Positions 27,382 to 35,349 of a stretch of DNA of 64,000 bases are shown here, one piece after another. The position numbers and the translations under genes are program-made. Origin of the DNA: Thiohalocapsa sp. (GTDB taxonomy: Bacteria > Pseudomonadota > Gammaproteobacteria > Chromatiales > Chromatiaceae); the NCBI RefSeq assembly GCF_022340605.1, contig NZ_JAJDNQ010000022.1, positions 16,244 through 80,243 on the forward strand, written 5' to 3'. The notes under the pieces were generated by a model. The model ran no database searches, was not told the DNA's origin, and was given only the letters and a program-made list of their open reading frames with translations. Within the stretch, counting starts at the first letter, position 1; every line of letters starts with the position of its first letter.

Positions 27382-28422
27382 ATGACGCCAACGGACCTCT
27401 GGTACGGCTCCGCGCCGGCGGCCCGTGCGCTGGCGGCGGTCCTGGCACCCCTGGGCTGGCTCTACTGCGGCGTGGCGGCGGCGCGGGCCGCCGCCTACAG
27501 GCGTGGCTGGCTCGCGAGCTTCGACGCCGGCGCGCCGGTGCTCGTCGTCGGCAACCTGAGCGTCGGCGGCACCGGCAAGACGCCGCTGGTGCGCTGGCTG
27601 GCCGGGCATCTCGCGGACTTGGGCCTGCGGCCGGGCATCGCGAGCCGCGGCTACGCGGCGGCCGATAACGTCGCCTCGGATGTCCGCGTGGTGCCCGTGG
27701 ATGCCGATCCGGCGGCCTATGGCGACGAGCCGGTGCTGCTCGCCGCGGACGGCGCCGCACCGGTTGCCGTCGGGCGCGACCGGGTGGCCGCGGCCCGCGC
27801 GCTGGTGCACGGGCGCGGCTGCAACGCCGTGATCACGGACGATGGCCTGCAACACTATCGGCTGCGCCGTCAGTGCGAGATCCTGGTGGTGGACGGCGAG
27901 CGCGGCCACGGCAATGGCCGCTGCCTGCCGGCGGGGCCGCTGCGCGAGCCCGTCGGCCGCGCCGACCGCGTGGATCTCGTCATTGCCACCGGCGGCGGCC
28001 AGCCCGGCCTGCCGGCGATGACGCTCGAGCCCCGCGCGGCGGTCAGCCTGTCCGACCCCGGCGACAGCCGCCCGCTCCGCGCCTTCGCCGGCCGGCGGAT
28101 CACGGCGGTGGCCGGCATCGGCAATCCGGGGCGGTTTTTTCGTATGCTCGCGGCGCACGGCATCGGCGTCGATGCCCGGCTCTATCCGGACCATCACCGC
28201 TTCGCTGGCGCTGACATCGCCGCCTGGGGCGAGGGTCCGGTGCTGATGACCGAGAAGGATGCCGTCAAGGTGCGCCGGTTGCCGCCGGCGGGCCGGCTTC
28301 GGCCGGATCTGTGGTACGTCCCGGTGATGGCCGTGCCGGCGCCCGGCTTTGTTGCCGATCTGGACCGGCTGTTGGCTCGGCGCGGCATCCTGCCGACACA
28401 ACCCGCCGGGGCGGGCGGCTGA
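27382..28422 (+). CDS. lpxK: Tetraacyldisaccharide 4'-kinase LpxK
   Basis: LpxK phosphorylates the 4' position of the lipid A disaccharide. The ATG at 27382 gives 346 aa, close to the family norm; an in-frame ATG at 27223 overlaps msbA and would add a Pro/Ala stretch. An N-terminal helix contacts the membrane, followed by the Walker A GNLSVGGTGKTP, and ITDDGLQHYRL with its catalytic Asp. Codons and gene order (msbA-lpxK-kdsB) are consistent with an operon. Confidence 0.95.
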   Translation: MTPTDLWYGSAPAARALAAVLAPLGWLYCGVAAARAAAYRRGWLASFDAGAPVLVVGNLSVGGTGKTPLVRWLAGHLADLGLRPGIASRGYAAADNVASDVRVVPVDADPAAYGDEPVLLAADGAAPVAVGRDRVAAARALVHGRGCNAVITDDGLQHYRLRRQCEILVVDGERGHGNGRCLPAGPLREPVGRADRVDLVIATGGGQPGLPAMTLEPRAAVSLSDPGDSRPLRAFAGRRITAVAGIGNPGRFFRMLAAHGIGVDARLYPDHHRFAGADIAAWGEGPVLMTEKDAVKVRRLPPAGRLRPDLWYVPVMAVPAPGFVADLDRLLARRGILPTQPAGAGG

Positions 28423-28495
28423 GCGGGTGTGAAGAACACCCGTTGCGTGCGCCATCGCCTGAAATTGTCAGCACCAGCGCAGGAACCGAACACCC

Positions 28496-29275
28496 ATGCA
28501 GAACAGCTTCCGCATCGTCATCCCCGCACGCCACGGCGCCAGCCGGCTGCCCGGCAAACCGCTGCTGGACATCGCCGGTAAGACGCTCATCGCCCGCGTC
28601 TGGGAGCAGGCGCAGGCCAGTGCCGCCGGCGAGGTCGTCGTCGCCACCGATGACGAGCGGGTGCTCGCCCACTGCCGCGAGATCGGCGCCGATGCCGTAC
28701 TCACGGCGGCGCGGCACCAGAGCGGCACGGACCGCATCGCCGAGGTGGCGGCGGTCCGCGGCTGGGCACCGGAGAGTGTCATCGTCAACCTCCAGGGCGA
28801 CGAGCCCTGCATGCCCCCATCGCTGATCGACCAACTGGCCGATGCGCTGCTGCGCGACAGCGCCTTGCAGATGGCCACGGTCGCGACGCCCATCACCGAG
28901 GCCAAGACCCTGTTCGACCCCCACGTGGTCAAGGTGGTCACCGCCGCCGACGGTGCGGCGCTGTATTTTTCCCGCGCGCCGGTGCCCTGGCATCGCGACG
29001 AGTTTCTGGGCGATCGTGCGAAGCTGCCGAAGGGCACGACCTTCTTGCGGCATATCGGGCTCTATGCCTACCGCGTGGGCTTCCTGGAGCGCTTCGTCGC
29101 CTGGCCGCCGGCACCGCTGGAGACGGCGGAGTCGCTGGAGCAACTCCGGGTGCTCTGGCATGGCGAGCGCATCAGCGTGGAAATTGCGCAGGCGCCGCCC
29201 GGCCCCGGGGTCGATACCGAGGACGACGTGCGCGCGGTGCTGGCGTGGCTGCGGGCAAAGGAAGGCGAGCGGTAG
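28496..29275 (+). CDS. kdsB: CMP-KDO synthetase KdsB
   Basis: KdsB activates KDO with CTP for lipopolysaccharide core synthesis. The 259-aa protein begins with FRIVIPARHGASRLPGKPL, the CTP-binding N-terminus, and carries VATDDERV, QGDEPCMPP and the HIGLYAYR active-site segment. Length is close to E. coli KdsB (248). It lies 73 bp after lpxK in the same direction and completes the local lipid A/LPS group. Confidence 0.96.
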   Translation: MQNSFRIVIPARHGASRLPGKPLLDIAGKTLIARVWEQAQASAAGEVVVATDDERVLAHCREIGADAVLTAARHQSGTDRIAEVAAVRGWAPESVIVNLQGDEPCMPPSLIDQLADALLRDSALQMATVATPITEAKTLFDPHVVKVVTAADGAALYFSRAPVPWHRDEFLGDRAKLPKGTTFLRHIGLYAYRVGFLERFVAWPPAPLETAESLEQLRVLWHGERISVEIAQAPPGPGVDTEDDVRAVLAWLRAKEGER

Positions 29276-29427
29276 GCCGTCGTGGTGGCGCTTGCGTTCC
29301 TTGCCCTTGTCGCCCGGAGGGCGACACGCCGGCCGCCGCTGCGGGCGGGGTCGGCATGTTCGCGCCAGTGCACCAGCGCCCGGCTGGCGGCGATGGCGGC
29401 GCCACGCCGGGTCGAGGTGCGTGGGGA

Positions 29428-29727
29428 TCAGCCGTACAGCGCGGATGTACGGGTGGCCTGCTCCTCTAGGGTCTGCAATAGCCGCATGAGGTTGGGGCTG
29501 GGCTCGCCCTTTGCGGTGAGCAGCGCCACCTCCAAATGCTCGGGGGCGCGATAGACGGCGTTGCCGTACTGATCGGGCTGGATCGGCGGCTCGGCCTCCT
29601 GGCTCTCCAGCACCAGCCTGCCGTCTGCGGCCAGTACCTCGACCAGGCGCCACGGGCGTCCCGCCAGTTGCAGGCGCCGCCCGAGATGGGTGCGCAGTCG
29701 TGACATCAGCTCTTCGGTGGCTTGCAT
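29428..29727 (-). CDS. Hypothetical protein, 99 aa
   Basis: I do not recognise the family. The product is soluble-looking with no signal, and has an N-terminal helix (ATEELMSRLRTHLGRRLQ), a beta-rich middle (WRLVEVLAADGRLVLESQEAEP) and a C-terminal helix (NLMRLLQTLEEQAT). Codon composition and length look real, although the gene is small. It faces kdsB convergently. Its upstream side holds the 15-16-bp repeat units at 29751-29810. Confidence 0.55.
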   Translation of the reverse strand: MQATEELMSRLRTHLGRRLQLAGRPWRLVEVLAADGRLVLESQEAEPPIQPDQYGNAVYRAPEHLEVALLTAKGEPSPNLMRLLQTLEEQATRTSALYG

Positions 29728-29750
29728 GGCGGCTCCTGATCGTGCTTATG

Positions 29751-29810
29751 GCTTGCGAAGCTGGGCTTAGAAAGCTGGGGGCTTACGAAGCTGGGGCTTA
29801 TGAAACTTGG
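29751..29810. repeat. Imperfect 15-16-bp tandem repeat, about four copies
   Basis: The units are variants of CTTACGAAGCTGGGG (including CTTAGAAAGCTGGGG and CTTATGAAACTTGGG). They lie between the small minus-strand gene and the OsmC gene. Confidence 0.6.
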
Positions 29811-29907
29811 GCGGGGCGGCCCTTGGGACCGCCCGCAACGGCCCGCTAATTGTGCGCTTCTTTCCGGCTCTATTGCGAGTATCAATTTTCATCATAGGGT
29901 TTTTTGC

Positions 29908-30312
29908 ATGTCAGAAAGGCTACAGGTTTCCTTCCCCGGTGGTAAGCGCGTCGACGTCAGCGTCGACGGCTTCCACATCGCCACCGACCAGGCGGAGAAG
30001 CATGGCGGCGCCGGTTCGGCGCCGGCGCCGTTCACGCTGTTCCTCGCGTCGCTGGCGACATGCAGCGGCATCTTCGCGCTGAACTTCTGTCAAACGAGGA
30101 ACATCGACACGGCGGGCCTCGACCTGGCCATGGAGTGGGAAGGCGACGCCAAGCACCCGGAGCGCTCGGTCGCCCGGCTGCACCTGCGCCTGCCGGACGG
30201 CTTCCCGGCCCAGTACCGGGGCGGCATCGTGCGGGCCATGGAGCTTTGTGCCGTCAAGCGTCAGCTCGGCGCGGCGCCGCAGTTCGAGGTGGTCGTGGCA
30301 GAGACCGATTGA
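29908..30312 (+). CDS. OsmC-like protein, probable organic hydroperoxide reductase type
   Basis: The OsmC/Ohr family reduces organic hydroperoxides with a pair of cysteines. The ATG at 29908 yields 134 aa with APFTLFLASLATCSGIFALNFCQ carrying one reactive Cys, and IVRAMELCAVKR carrying the second in the C-terminal half. An upstream in-frame start at 29800 crosses the tandem repeat and is unlikely. Sequence features place it in the broader OsmC family rather than clearly in Ohr. The gene is alone, with no nearby regulator such as OhrR. Confidence 0.85.
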   Translation: MSERLQVSFPGGKRVDVSVDGFHIATDQAEKHGGAGSAPAPFTLFLASLATCSGIFALNFCQTRNIDTAGLDLAMEWEGDAKHPERSVARLHLRLPDGFPAQYRGGIVRAMELCAVKRQLGAAPQFEVVVAETD

Positions 30313-30424
30313 AGCTGGGGGCAGGGATCGGGCCGCTAGACCAAGTGGGACCGCTGAGTCGCTGGCCATCATGGCGAAGCCTCGGACGGCAGCGGATGCG
30401 TCGGCCTTGCCTGAAATTTGCCCC

Positions 30425-30453
30425 AAAAAAAAAGCCCCGCGGAGACGCGGGGC
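30425..30453 (-). terminator. Rho-independent terminator on the minus strand
   Basis: An 8-bp G/C stem (30434-30441 with 30446-30453) closes a four-base loop, and on the minus strand it is followed by nine consecutive T. This is the strongest canonical terminator in the window. No minus-strand protein gene lies close enough upstream to need it. Confidence 0.85.
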
Positions 30454-30540
30454 CAATTCACCACTGAGGAGGTCAGAGGACGGAAACGGCAGAGAGGGAT
30501 TTCCGCCTCGCACTGGAGACTAAGCATGTTCAGTGCCAAG
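30434..30540 (-). ncRNA. Possible small RNA ending at the orphan terminator
   Basis: Read on the minus strand, the stretch forms three consecutive stems: GCACTG with CAGTGC, then CGGAAA with TTTCCG, and then the terminator hairpin with its U9 tract. No protein is encoded. No promoter is clear and I do not recognise an RNA family; the 5' end is a guess. The basis is the terminator plus the ordered stems only. Confidence 0.35.
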
Positions 30541-30678
30541 TTACTGCGAACGCCCTGGCGGCGTTTGCCGCAGGCCGGTTGCCCTGAAGAAGCGCGGCTC
30601 AACCGGCGGCGTCGAGTACGCGGATGGTCCAATGCTGTCCACCCGCTCGTCATATTGCACCGAAAAGGTGCGGTATGG

Positions 30679-31110
30679 GTGCGTGCGCTGCCGCTGGGGC
30701 TGGTCCTGGCGATGCTGGCCGGCGGCGCGTGGACGCCGCTGCACGCCGGTCCGCACGCGTCGGCGGCGGGCTGGCTCCAACTGGAGCAAGACCAGCGTGC
30801 CTACCGCGAGCGGGTGGCACCGCTGGATCTGCGCGAGCGGCGCGCGCTGTCCAGCATCCAGCGGACGCAGCGCAACGACTTTGCGGCCCTTGAGCAGCGC
30901 CAGCGCTGGAGCCGGGAGCAGGTATATGGGCAGCGCTATAGTCAGGCGCCGGGCGTGACGCCGCCACCCGAGATGCCGCCGCCCCGCTGGCGTGCCGGAC
31001 AGCACCGGGCCCAGGAGGCGCAGCGGTTGGATCGCCAGATGCAGCAGTATCGCCTGCCGTTCGGGAAGCGGTCGCGCTGGAGCTCGCCGCTCCAGCGCAA
31101 GTGGCCGTGA
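30679..31110 (+). CDS. Small secreted basic protein, unknown function
   Basis: I do not recognise a family. I choose the GTG at 30679 because it gives a normal N-terminal signal (RALPLGLVLAMLAGGAWTPLHA) with a likely cut after HA; in-frame ATGs at 30526 and 30418 would place this segment internally and read through the structured RNA stretch. The mature part is Arg/Gln-rich with one long charged helix (QRAYRERVAPLDLRERRALS) and a Pro-rich C-terminus. It may be a periplasmic coiled-coil protein. It is 75 bp upstream of the phosphatase gene. Confidence 0.5.
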   Translation: MRALPLGLVLAMLAGGAWTPLHAGPHASAAGWLQLEQDQRAYRERVAPLDLRERRALSSIQRTQRNDFAALEQRQRWSREQVYGQRYSQAPGVTPPPEMPPPRWRAGQHRAQEAQRLDRQMQQYRLPFGKRSRWSSPLQRKWP

Positions 31111-31185
31111 TCGCGAAGACCGATGTGCCGCGAATGCTAGAATCGGCGCTATCGAGCAATCCATCGACGATGCGAAGAGAGAGGC

Positions 31186-31680
31186 ATGACGGAGCGCGCA
31201 ACGGTCAAGGTCCTGTTCGTCTGCATGGGCAACATCTGCCGCTCGCCGACGGCGCAGGGTGTGTTCCGCAAGCTGGTGCAGGAAGCCGGTCTGGCGGAGG
31301 TCATCGAGATCGACTCGGCCGGCACCCATGCCTACCACGTGGGCGAGCCACCCGACCCTCGGGCGCAGGAGACGGCGCGGCGCCGGGGCATCGATCTCTC
31401 CGACCTGCGCGCGCGACGAGTCACGGCGGCGGACCTGGAGCACTATCACTACGTACTGGTCATGGACCAGGACAACTACCACGCCCTGTCCGACCTGTGC
31501 CCGCCCGGGCGCGGGCTGGAGCGGCGGGTGACGCTGCTGATGGACCATGCCCCACAGGCGCGCATGCGTGAGGTTCCGGACCCTTACTACGGGGCCTCCG
31601 GCGGCTTCGAGGCCGTGTTCGACATGGTGGAGGAGGCCGCGGCGGGCCTGCTGGAGGATATCCGCCAGCGGCACCTGTGA
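31186..31680 (+). CDS. Low-molecular-weight protein tyrosine phosphatase
   Basis: These phosphatases often dephosphorylate tyrosine kinases controlling capsule or exopolysaccharide synthesis. The 164-aa protein opens with the P-loop CMGNICRS (Cys13 nucleophile, Arg19), and the general-acid loop DPYYG is near residue 130. The start ATG follows GAAGAGAGAGG at a good distance. In Pseudomonas the equivalent gene lies beside kdsB and murB; murB is absent here and a sulfotransferase/GT operon lies downstream on the other strand. Confidence 0.93.
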   Translation: MTERATVKVLFVCMGNICRSPTAQGVFRKLVQEAGLAEVIEIDSAGTHAYHVGEPPDPRAQETARRRGIDLSDLRARRVTAADLEHYHYVLVMDQDNYHALSDLCPPGRGLERRVTLLMDHAPQARMREVPDPYYGASGGFEAVFDMVEEAAAGLLEDIRQRHL

Positions 31681-31806
31681 CGATCTCGCCGGCCTAACGC
31701 GGACGCCGGGCGCCGGCGCTGCGCGTGTCGGTCGTGCCGACGCAGGAGGCCCGATGCTCGGGCGATCACGGCACGGGCCATGGCGGGTTTCTTGGCTCAG
31801 CCCGAT

Positions 31807-32619
31807 CTACCGAAGATTCTCGCCCAATCTGTGTGAGCCGCCGCCGGCACCGTGATCGGCACCATCCGTTGCCGCCGCGTAGTCGGTGTAGTGGTAAAAG
31901 CGCTCGAGGTCGGCCTCCAGCGCCGCGCGCAGCGGCAGGTCCAGGTCCCGCGGGTGGATGCCGATGCGCACCCGGCCCAATGCGCTCGCTCGCCACCGGC
32001 CCCACGCATTCCACAACTTCAACACGGGTCCGCGGATGGCCGCGTCCGCCTCGTAGCCGAGCACGGGCGAGGGCGCGACGCGCCCGCTGGCGACGTCCAG
32101 CACACCGGAGAACAGCTCCACCTGTCGGAACAGGCCGGCAGCGCGGAGATCGTCGGCACTCACCGCGCCGAGCGCCCAGGCCGGCGGTACATACAGCCCC
32201 GGTGGCGCCAGGCCCTGAGCCTCGAACCAGTCCCGGCAGCGGCGCATCAGCGCCAGGACGCCGTCGCGGTCCAAGGCCAGATGTTCGGCGACGTTGCGGG
32301 ACAGAAACAGGCTGTGCAGGCGGTGGCGCAGGCCGTGGATGCGCGCGGTGCGATGCTCCCAGCCGTGCCCGGCGAGGCGGTAGCCGGCACGCTCCAGCGC
32401 CCGCAGCTCCTCGATGCCGCGGGCGTCCCAGCCCGTGCCGGGCACCACCAGCAGCGTGACAGGGTGCACGGCATGGTGCTCCAGCAGCGCCAGGGTGCGG
32501 CGCACCGCCGGCATGGTTGCGGGCATCAGGTCGTGCACGGAGACCAGCGCCCGTGGTGGTGTCGGGAGCGCCGCGGCCGGAGGATGGTCAGATGGAGACA
32601 ACGTCCGCACCGCCGGCAT
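31807..32619 (-). CDS. DUF2334 / polysaccharide deacetylase-like protein
   Basis: DUF2334 proteins share the NodB-like deacetylase fold and are usually found with surface-polysaccharide genes. The ATG at 32619 gives 270 aa, with the metal-site region LVSVHDLMPATMP near residue 25 (Asp after His) and the GHGWEHRT helix near residue 80 typical of the fold. No signal peptide is obvious, so a cytoplasmic substrate is likely. Its start lies 32 bp inside the end of the glycosyltransferase gene, which shows operon membership. The substrate is inferred only from context. Confidence 0.8.
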   Translation of the reverse strand: MPAVRTLSPSDHPPAAALPTPPRALVSVHDLMPATMPAVRRTLALLEHHAVHPVTLLVVPGTGWDARGIEELRALERAGYRLAGHGWEHRTARIHGLRHRLHSLFLSRNVAEHLALDRDGVLALMRRCRDWFEAQGLAPPGLYVPPAWALGAVSADDLRAAGLFRQVELFSGVLDVASGRVAPSPVLGYEADAAIRGPVLKLWNAWGRWRASALGRVRIGIHPRDLDLPLRAALEADLERFYHYTDYAAATDGADHGAGGGSHRLGENLR

Positions 32620-33769
32620 CCGTGTCGCGCAGTACGCGCAGCCAGTGGCGCAGATTGCGCTCGTTGAGCTCCCGTGCGCCTTCCCGGGCGATGCCGGCTT
32701 TGCGCTCCAGAATGGCATGGTCCAGTGCCCGCACCCGGGCCAGGGTGTCGCCCAGAGTCTCGTTGCCGTGGATCTGGAACAGCCCGCGCTGGAGCGTCTC
32801 CCAGCTCAGGATGCCGCATTCGGAGGACACCACTACCAGCCGTGAGCGTGCCATGGCCTCCAGTGCAATAGTGCCGAAGGACTCCACGGTGGACGGCAGC
32901 ACCAGCACGTCCGCGCTGTCGATGAGGGGCATGATCTGCTGGCGCTTGACCCAGCCGACATAGTGCAGGTTGGGCAGGCGCTCGGCCTCGTCCAGCAACC
33001 ACTGGCGCAGGGGACCGTCGCCGGCCACTTGGAACTGCATGTCCGGCAGCGCGGCGGCCGCCTCCACCACGGCGCCCAGGTTCTTCTCCGGTGCCAGCCG
33101 GCCGGCGAACAGCACGCGCCGCACGTTGGCGCTCAGAGGCTTCGGCGGGGCGTCCAGGAAGGCCTTGGGGATGGGGGTGCCCATCAGACCCACACGCTTG
33201 GCGCCGATGCCGCGGGCGATGTCGAGCATCTCCTCGGAATTGGCCAGCACCAGCGCGCCCTTGCGGAACAGGGCGCGGTTGCAGGTGTTGAGGTAGGCCT
33301 GCGCGATCCGACCGCGCGCGAGCCAATCGTCATTGAGCTCGGCCAGGCGCTCGAAATGGGTGTGGAAGCCCACCACGATCCGTGCGTGCCGACGCTTCGC
33401 GAGCATCATGCCCACCATGCCGAAGGGGCCTGGCGTGGGCACGATGACCACGTCCGGCTGTAGCCGGCCCAGGCGCCGCATCACCAGCGGCAGCGACGGC
33501 AGCACGAAGCGCTGGGTCGGATCGCCCGGGAGCGGTAGCGCCAGGCCGCCGTACCATTGGCCGGCGCGGAAGCGCGGTGAGATGAGATCGACGCGCGCGC
33601 CCACGGCCTTCAGGTGCTCGGCGAGGTCGCGGTAGTAGGCGCCGACGCCGTTGCGCTCGGGCGCCGCGTCCGAGACGATGGCGATGCGCAGACCAGTGCC
33701 GTCGAGCATGCCTGCTTGGGCCGCCTGCGTGGCGTCGAGGGCGCTGTCGTTCTGCGACGTGCTCAGCAT
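32588..33769 (-). CDS. Glycosyltransferase family 4 (GT-B), mannosyl/glucosyl type
   Basis: This is a retaining GT-B enzyme that would transfer a nucleotide-linked sugar onto a lipid or glycan. The ATG at 33769 gives 393 aa beginning LRIAIVSDAAPERNGVGAYYRDLAEHL, the GT4 N-terminal glycine-rich segment. The C-terminal nucleotide-sugar site carries FAGRLAPEKNL and the EX7E-type stretch PSTVESFGTIALEAMARS. Closest-looking types are diglucosyldiacylglycerol- or phosphatidylinositol-mannosyl-like enzymes. It overlaps the sulfotransferase stop by 7 bp and the deacetylase start by 32 bp. Confidence 0.9.
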   Translation of the reverse strand: MLSTSQNDSALDATQAAQAGMLDGTGLRIAIVSDAAPERNGVGAYYRDLAEHLKAVGARVDLISPRFRAGQWYGGLALPLPGDPTQRFVLPSLPLVMRRLGRLQPDVVIVPTPGPFGMVGMMLAKRRHARIVVGFHTHFERLAELNDDWLARGRIAQAYLNTCNRALFRKGALVLANSEEMLDIARGIGAKRVGLMGTPIPKAFLDAPPKPLSANVRRVLFAGRLAPEKNLGAVVEAAAALPDMQFQVAGDGPLRQWLLDEAERLPNLHYVGWVKRQQIMPLIDSADVLVLPSTVESFGTIALEAMARSRLVVVSSECGILSWETLQRGLFQIHGNETLGDTLARVRALDHAILERKAGIAREGARELNERNLRHWLRVLRDTDAGGADVVSI

Positions 33770-35121
33770 CTCGGCATGCCCTCGACGCTCAGGGACACGG
33801 CCGTGGCGGCCTTGGTCCGGTGGCGTGCCGGCGCGGGCGGTGGGCACTCGCTTTGCCCATCGTCGGTGCCGGATGCGTCGGCGCCCGGCGCCAGGGCCGG
33901 ATGGGCGTAGGCGCCGGCGAAGCGGCGCCGAATGGCAGCCGGGTCGAGACCGAACTGCGCCAGGTCGTAGCGGTGGCCGCTGCGGTAGGCACGCGCCGGC
34001 GCCGCCGCCTGCGTCAAGGTCGCGGCGAAGCTCGGCGCCAGCGGCAGGCCGAGCCGCTGGTAGGCGTCGCGCACGGCACCCGCCAGGTCCGCCTTCAGTT
34101 GCGGCAGGGTTTTGGTGACGGTGCGCGCGGGGGCGTGGACCTCGGCGAGCTGCCGCAGGTTATCGTAGTAGAAGGCCAGTTGCCCGACGAAGCGCTCGCG
34201 GATCGGCGCGCTGTCCGGCGGCACGCCGAAGAAGGCGAGTCCGGCGCGGATGGAGCTGAGCTGCGAGGGCACGGTCTCCGCGGGGTCGCGCAGACAGACG
34301 AGGAAGCGGGCATCCGGGAAGGTATCGGCGAGCCCATTGGCCAGAGAGGCGAAGGCGGCGTTCTTGGACAACAAGCGCTTGTCCGGCCCGTGCACGTACA
34401 GGTGGCGGCGCAATGCGTTGGCGTAGAAGGCAAGCAGGCGCTTGCGCTCGGTGGCCGGCATGTCGCGGTCGAAGTTACCCATGCGCCACAGGTGGGACGA
34501 GCGCGGGAACGCCAGCACCAGGATAAAGCAGCTCAGCACCGGCATCAGTGCGAAGTAGTCTTCTTCCGGGGTGTCCAGGCTCATGGCGTGCACATCATCC
34601 AGGGCGCCGAACACGCGCCTCTCGGCGAGCCGGAGCAGGCGGCGCAACGGCGCGCCGATGCGCGCGTCCAACCGGCCCAGTGCGCGCCAGAACAGCCGTT
34701 GCGACACGGATGGCGCGAACAGGCACTCCCAGGTGGAGAAGGTGGTGAACTGCGGGTCCCGGGCCAGAACGGCGTGCAGGTTGGTGGTGCCGCTGCGCGG
34801 CACGCCGAGCACAAACAGCGGCCCGCGAATCTGCACCCGGCGATAGCCGCGAAAGAAGATTTCGTCCAGCAGGAAGCCGAGCCAGTGCAGGCCCTGGGCG
34901 AGCGCGAACACCGGCAGGAAGCCGAACATCACGAGCACGCGGCGCGCGCTGATGGGGCTGACACCGTCCGGCGAGCGGAGCAGTGCACCGAGTGCGATGC
35001 CGAGGAAACGCGTGGTGCTGGTGATGAAGAGCTGGAGCATCCGCTTGCGCGTGGGCCGGAGCCGGTGGTGGGTGGCCGCCGCCCCATCGGCGTCTACGCG
35101 GCCTGCGTATCGGCCCGCCAT
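33763..35121 (-). CDS. Sulfotransferase family protein (PAPS-dependent type)
   Basis: Sulfotransferases of this group transfer sulfate from PAPS to sugars or lipids. The 5'-phosphosulfate loop LGVPRSGTTNLHAVLARD and the 3'-phosphate-binding CLRDPAETVPSQLSS (Arg-Asp-Pro and the later Ser) are both visible. The N-terminal 60 residues carry a hydrophobic stretch (FGFLPVFALAQGLHWLGFLL) that could be a membrane anchor. ATGs at 35190, 35121 and 35040 are all possible starts and none has a strong ribosome binding site; I list 35121. The stop overlaps the glycosyltransferase start. The tail of about 50 residues is low-complexity. Confidence 0.85.
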   Translation of the reverse strand: MAGRYAGRVDADGAAATHHRLRPTRKRMLQLFITSTTRFLGIALGALLRSPDGVSPISARRVLVMFGFLPVFALAQGLHWLGFLLDEIFFRGYRRVQIRGPLFVLGVPRSGTTNLHAVLARDPQFTTFSTWECLFAPSVSQRLFWRALGRLDARIGAPLRRLLRLAERRVFGALDDVHAMSLDTPEEDYFALMPVLSCFILVLAFPRSSHLWRMGNFDRDMPATERKRLLAFYANALRRHLYVHGPDKRLLSKNAAFASLANGLADTFPDARFLVCLRDPAETVPSQLSSIRAGLAFFGVPPDSAPIRERFVGQLAFYYDNLRQLAEVHAPARTVTKTLPQLKADLAGAVRDAYQRLGLPLAPSFAATLTQAAAPARAYRSGHRYDLAQFGLDPAAIRRRFAGAYAHPALAPGADASGTDDGQSECPPPAPARHRTKAATAVSLSVEGMPRC

Positions 35122-35349
35122 ACTACCGCAGCCGCCGCAGAAACCGAAATGGCCGCGGCCTGAACGTGGCCGGGCGGCCCGCTTGTCCATCGGCCGTCCG
35201 CTGGCCGACAGACGCTCTAGGAACGCCCGATAGATGCCCTGGGGACGCCTTACGCGCGTGTCAGACGATGCTCTGGCCGGTTGACGGTGACATTGCGCGA
35301 GCGGACCTGGGCACCTGGCTGCACATCTGGCTGGGCAGCAGGCCGGACA

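Larger units (their letters stand above)
30313..30678. other. Region between the OsmC-like gene and the small secreted-protein gene
   Basis: No protein gene is supported. It contains a textbook minus-strand terminator at 30425-30453 and a structured stretch up to about 30540 discussed as a possible small RNA. In-frame starts upstream of 30679 (at 30418 and 30526) run across this structure. Confidence 0.5.
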
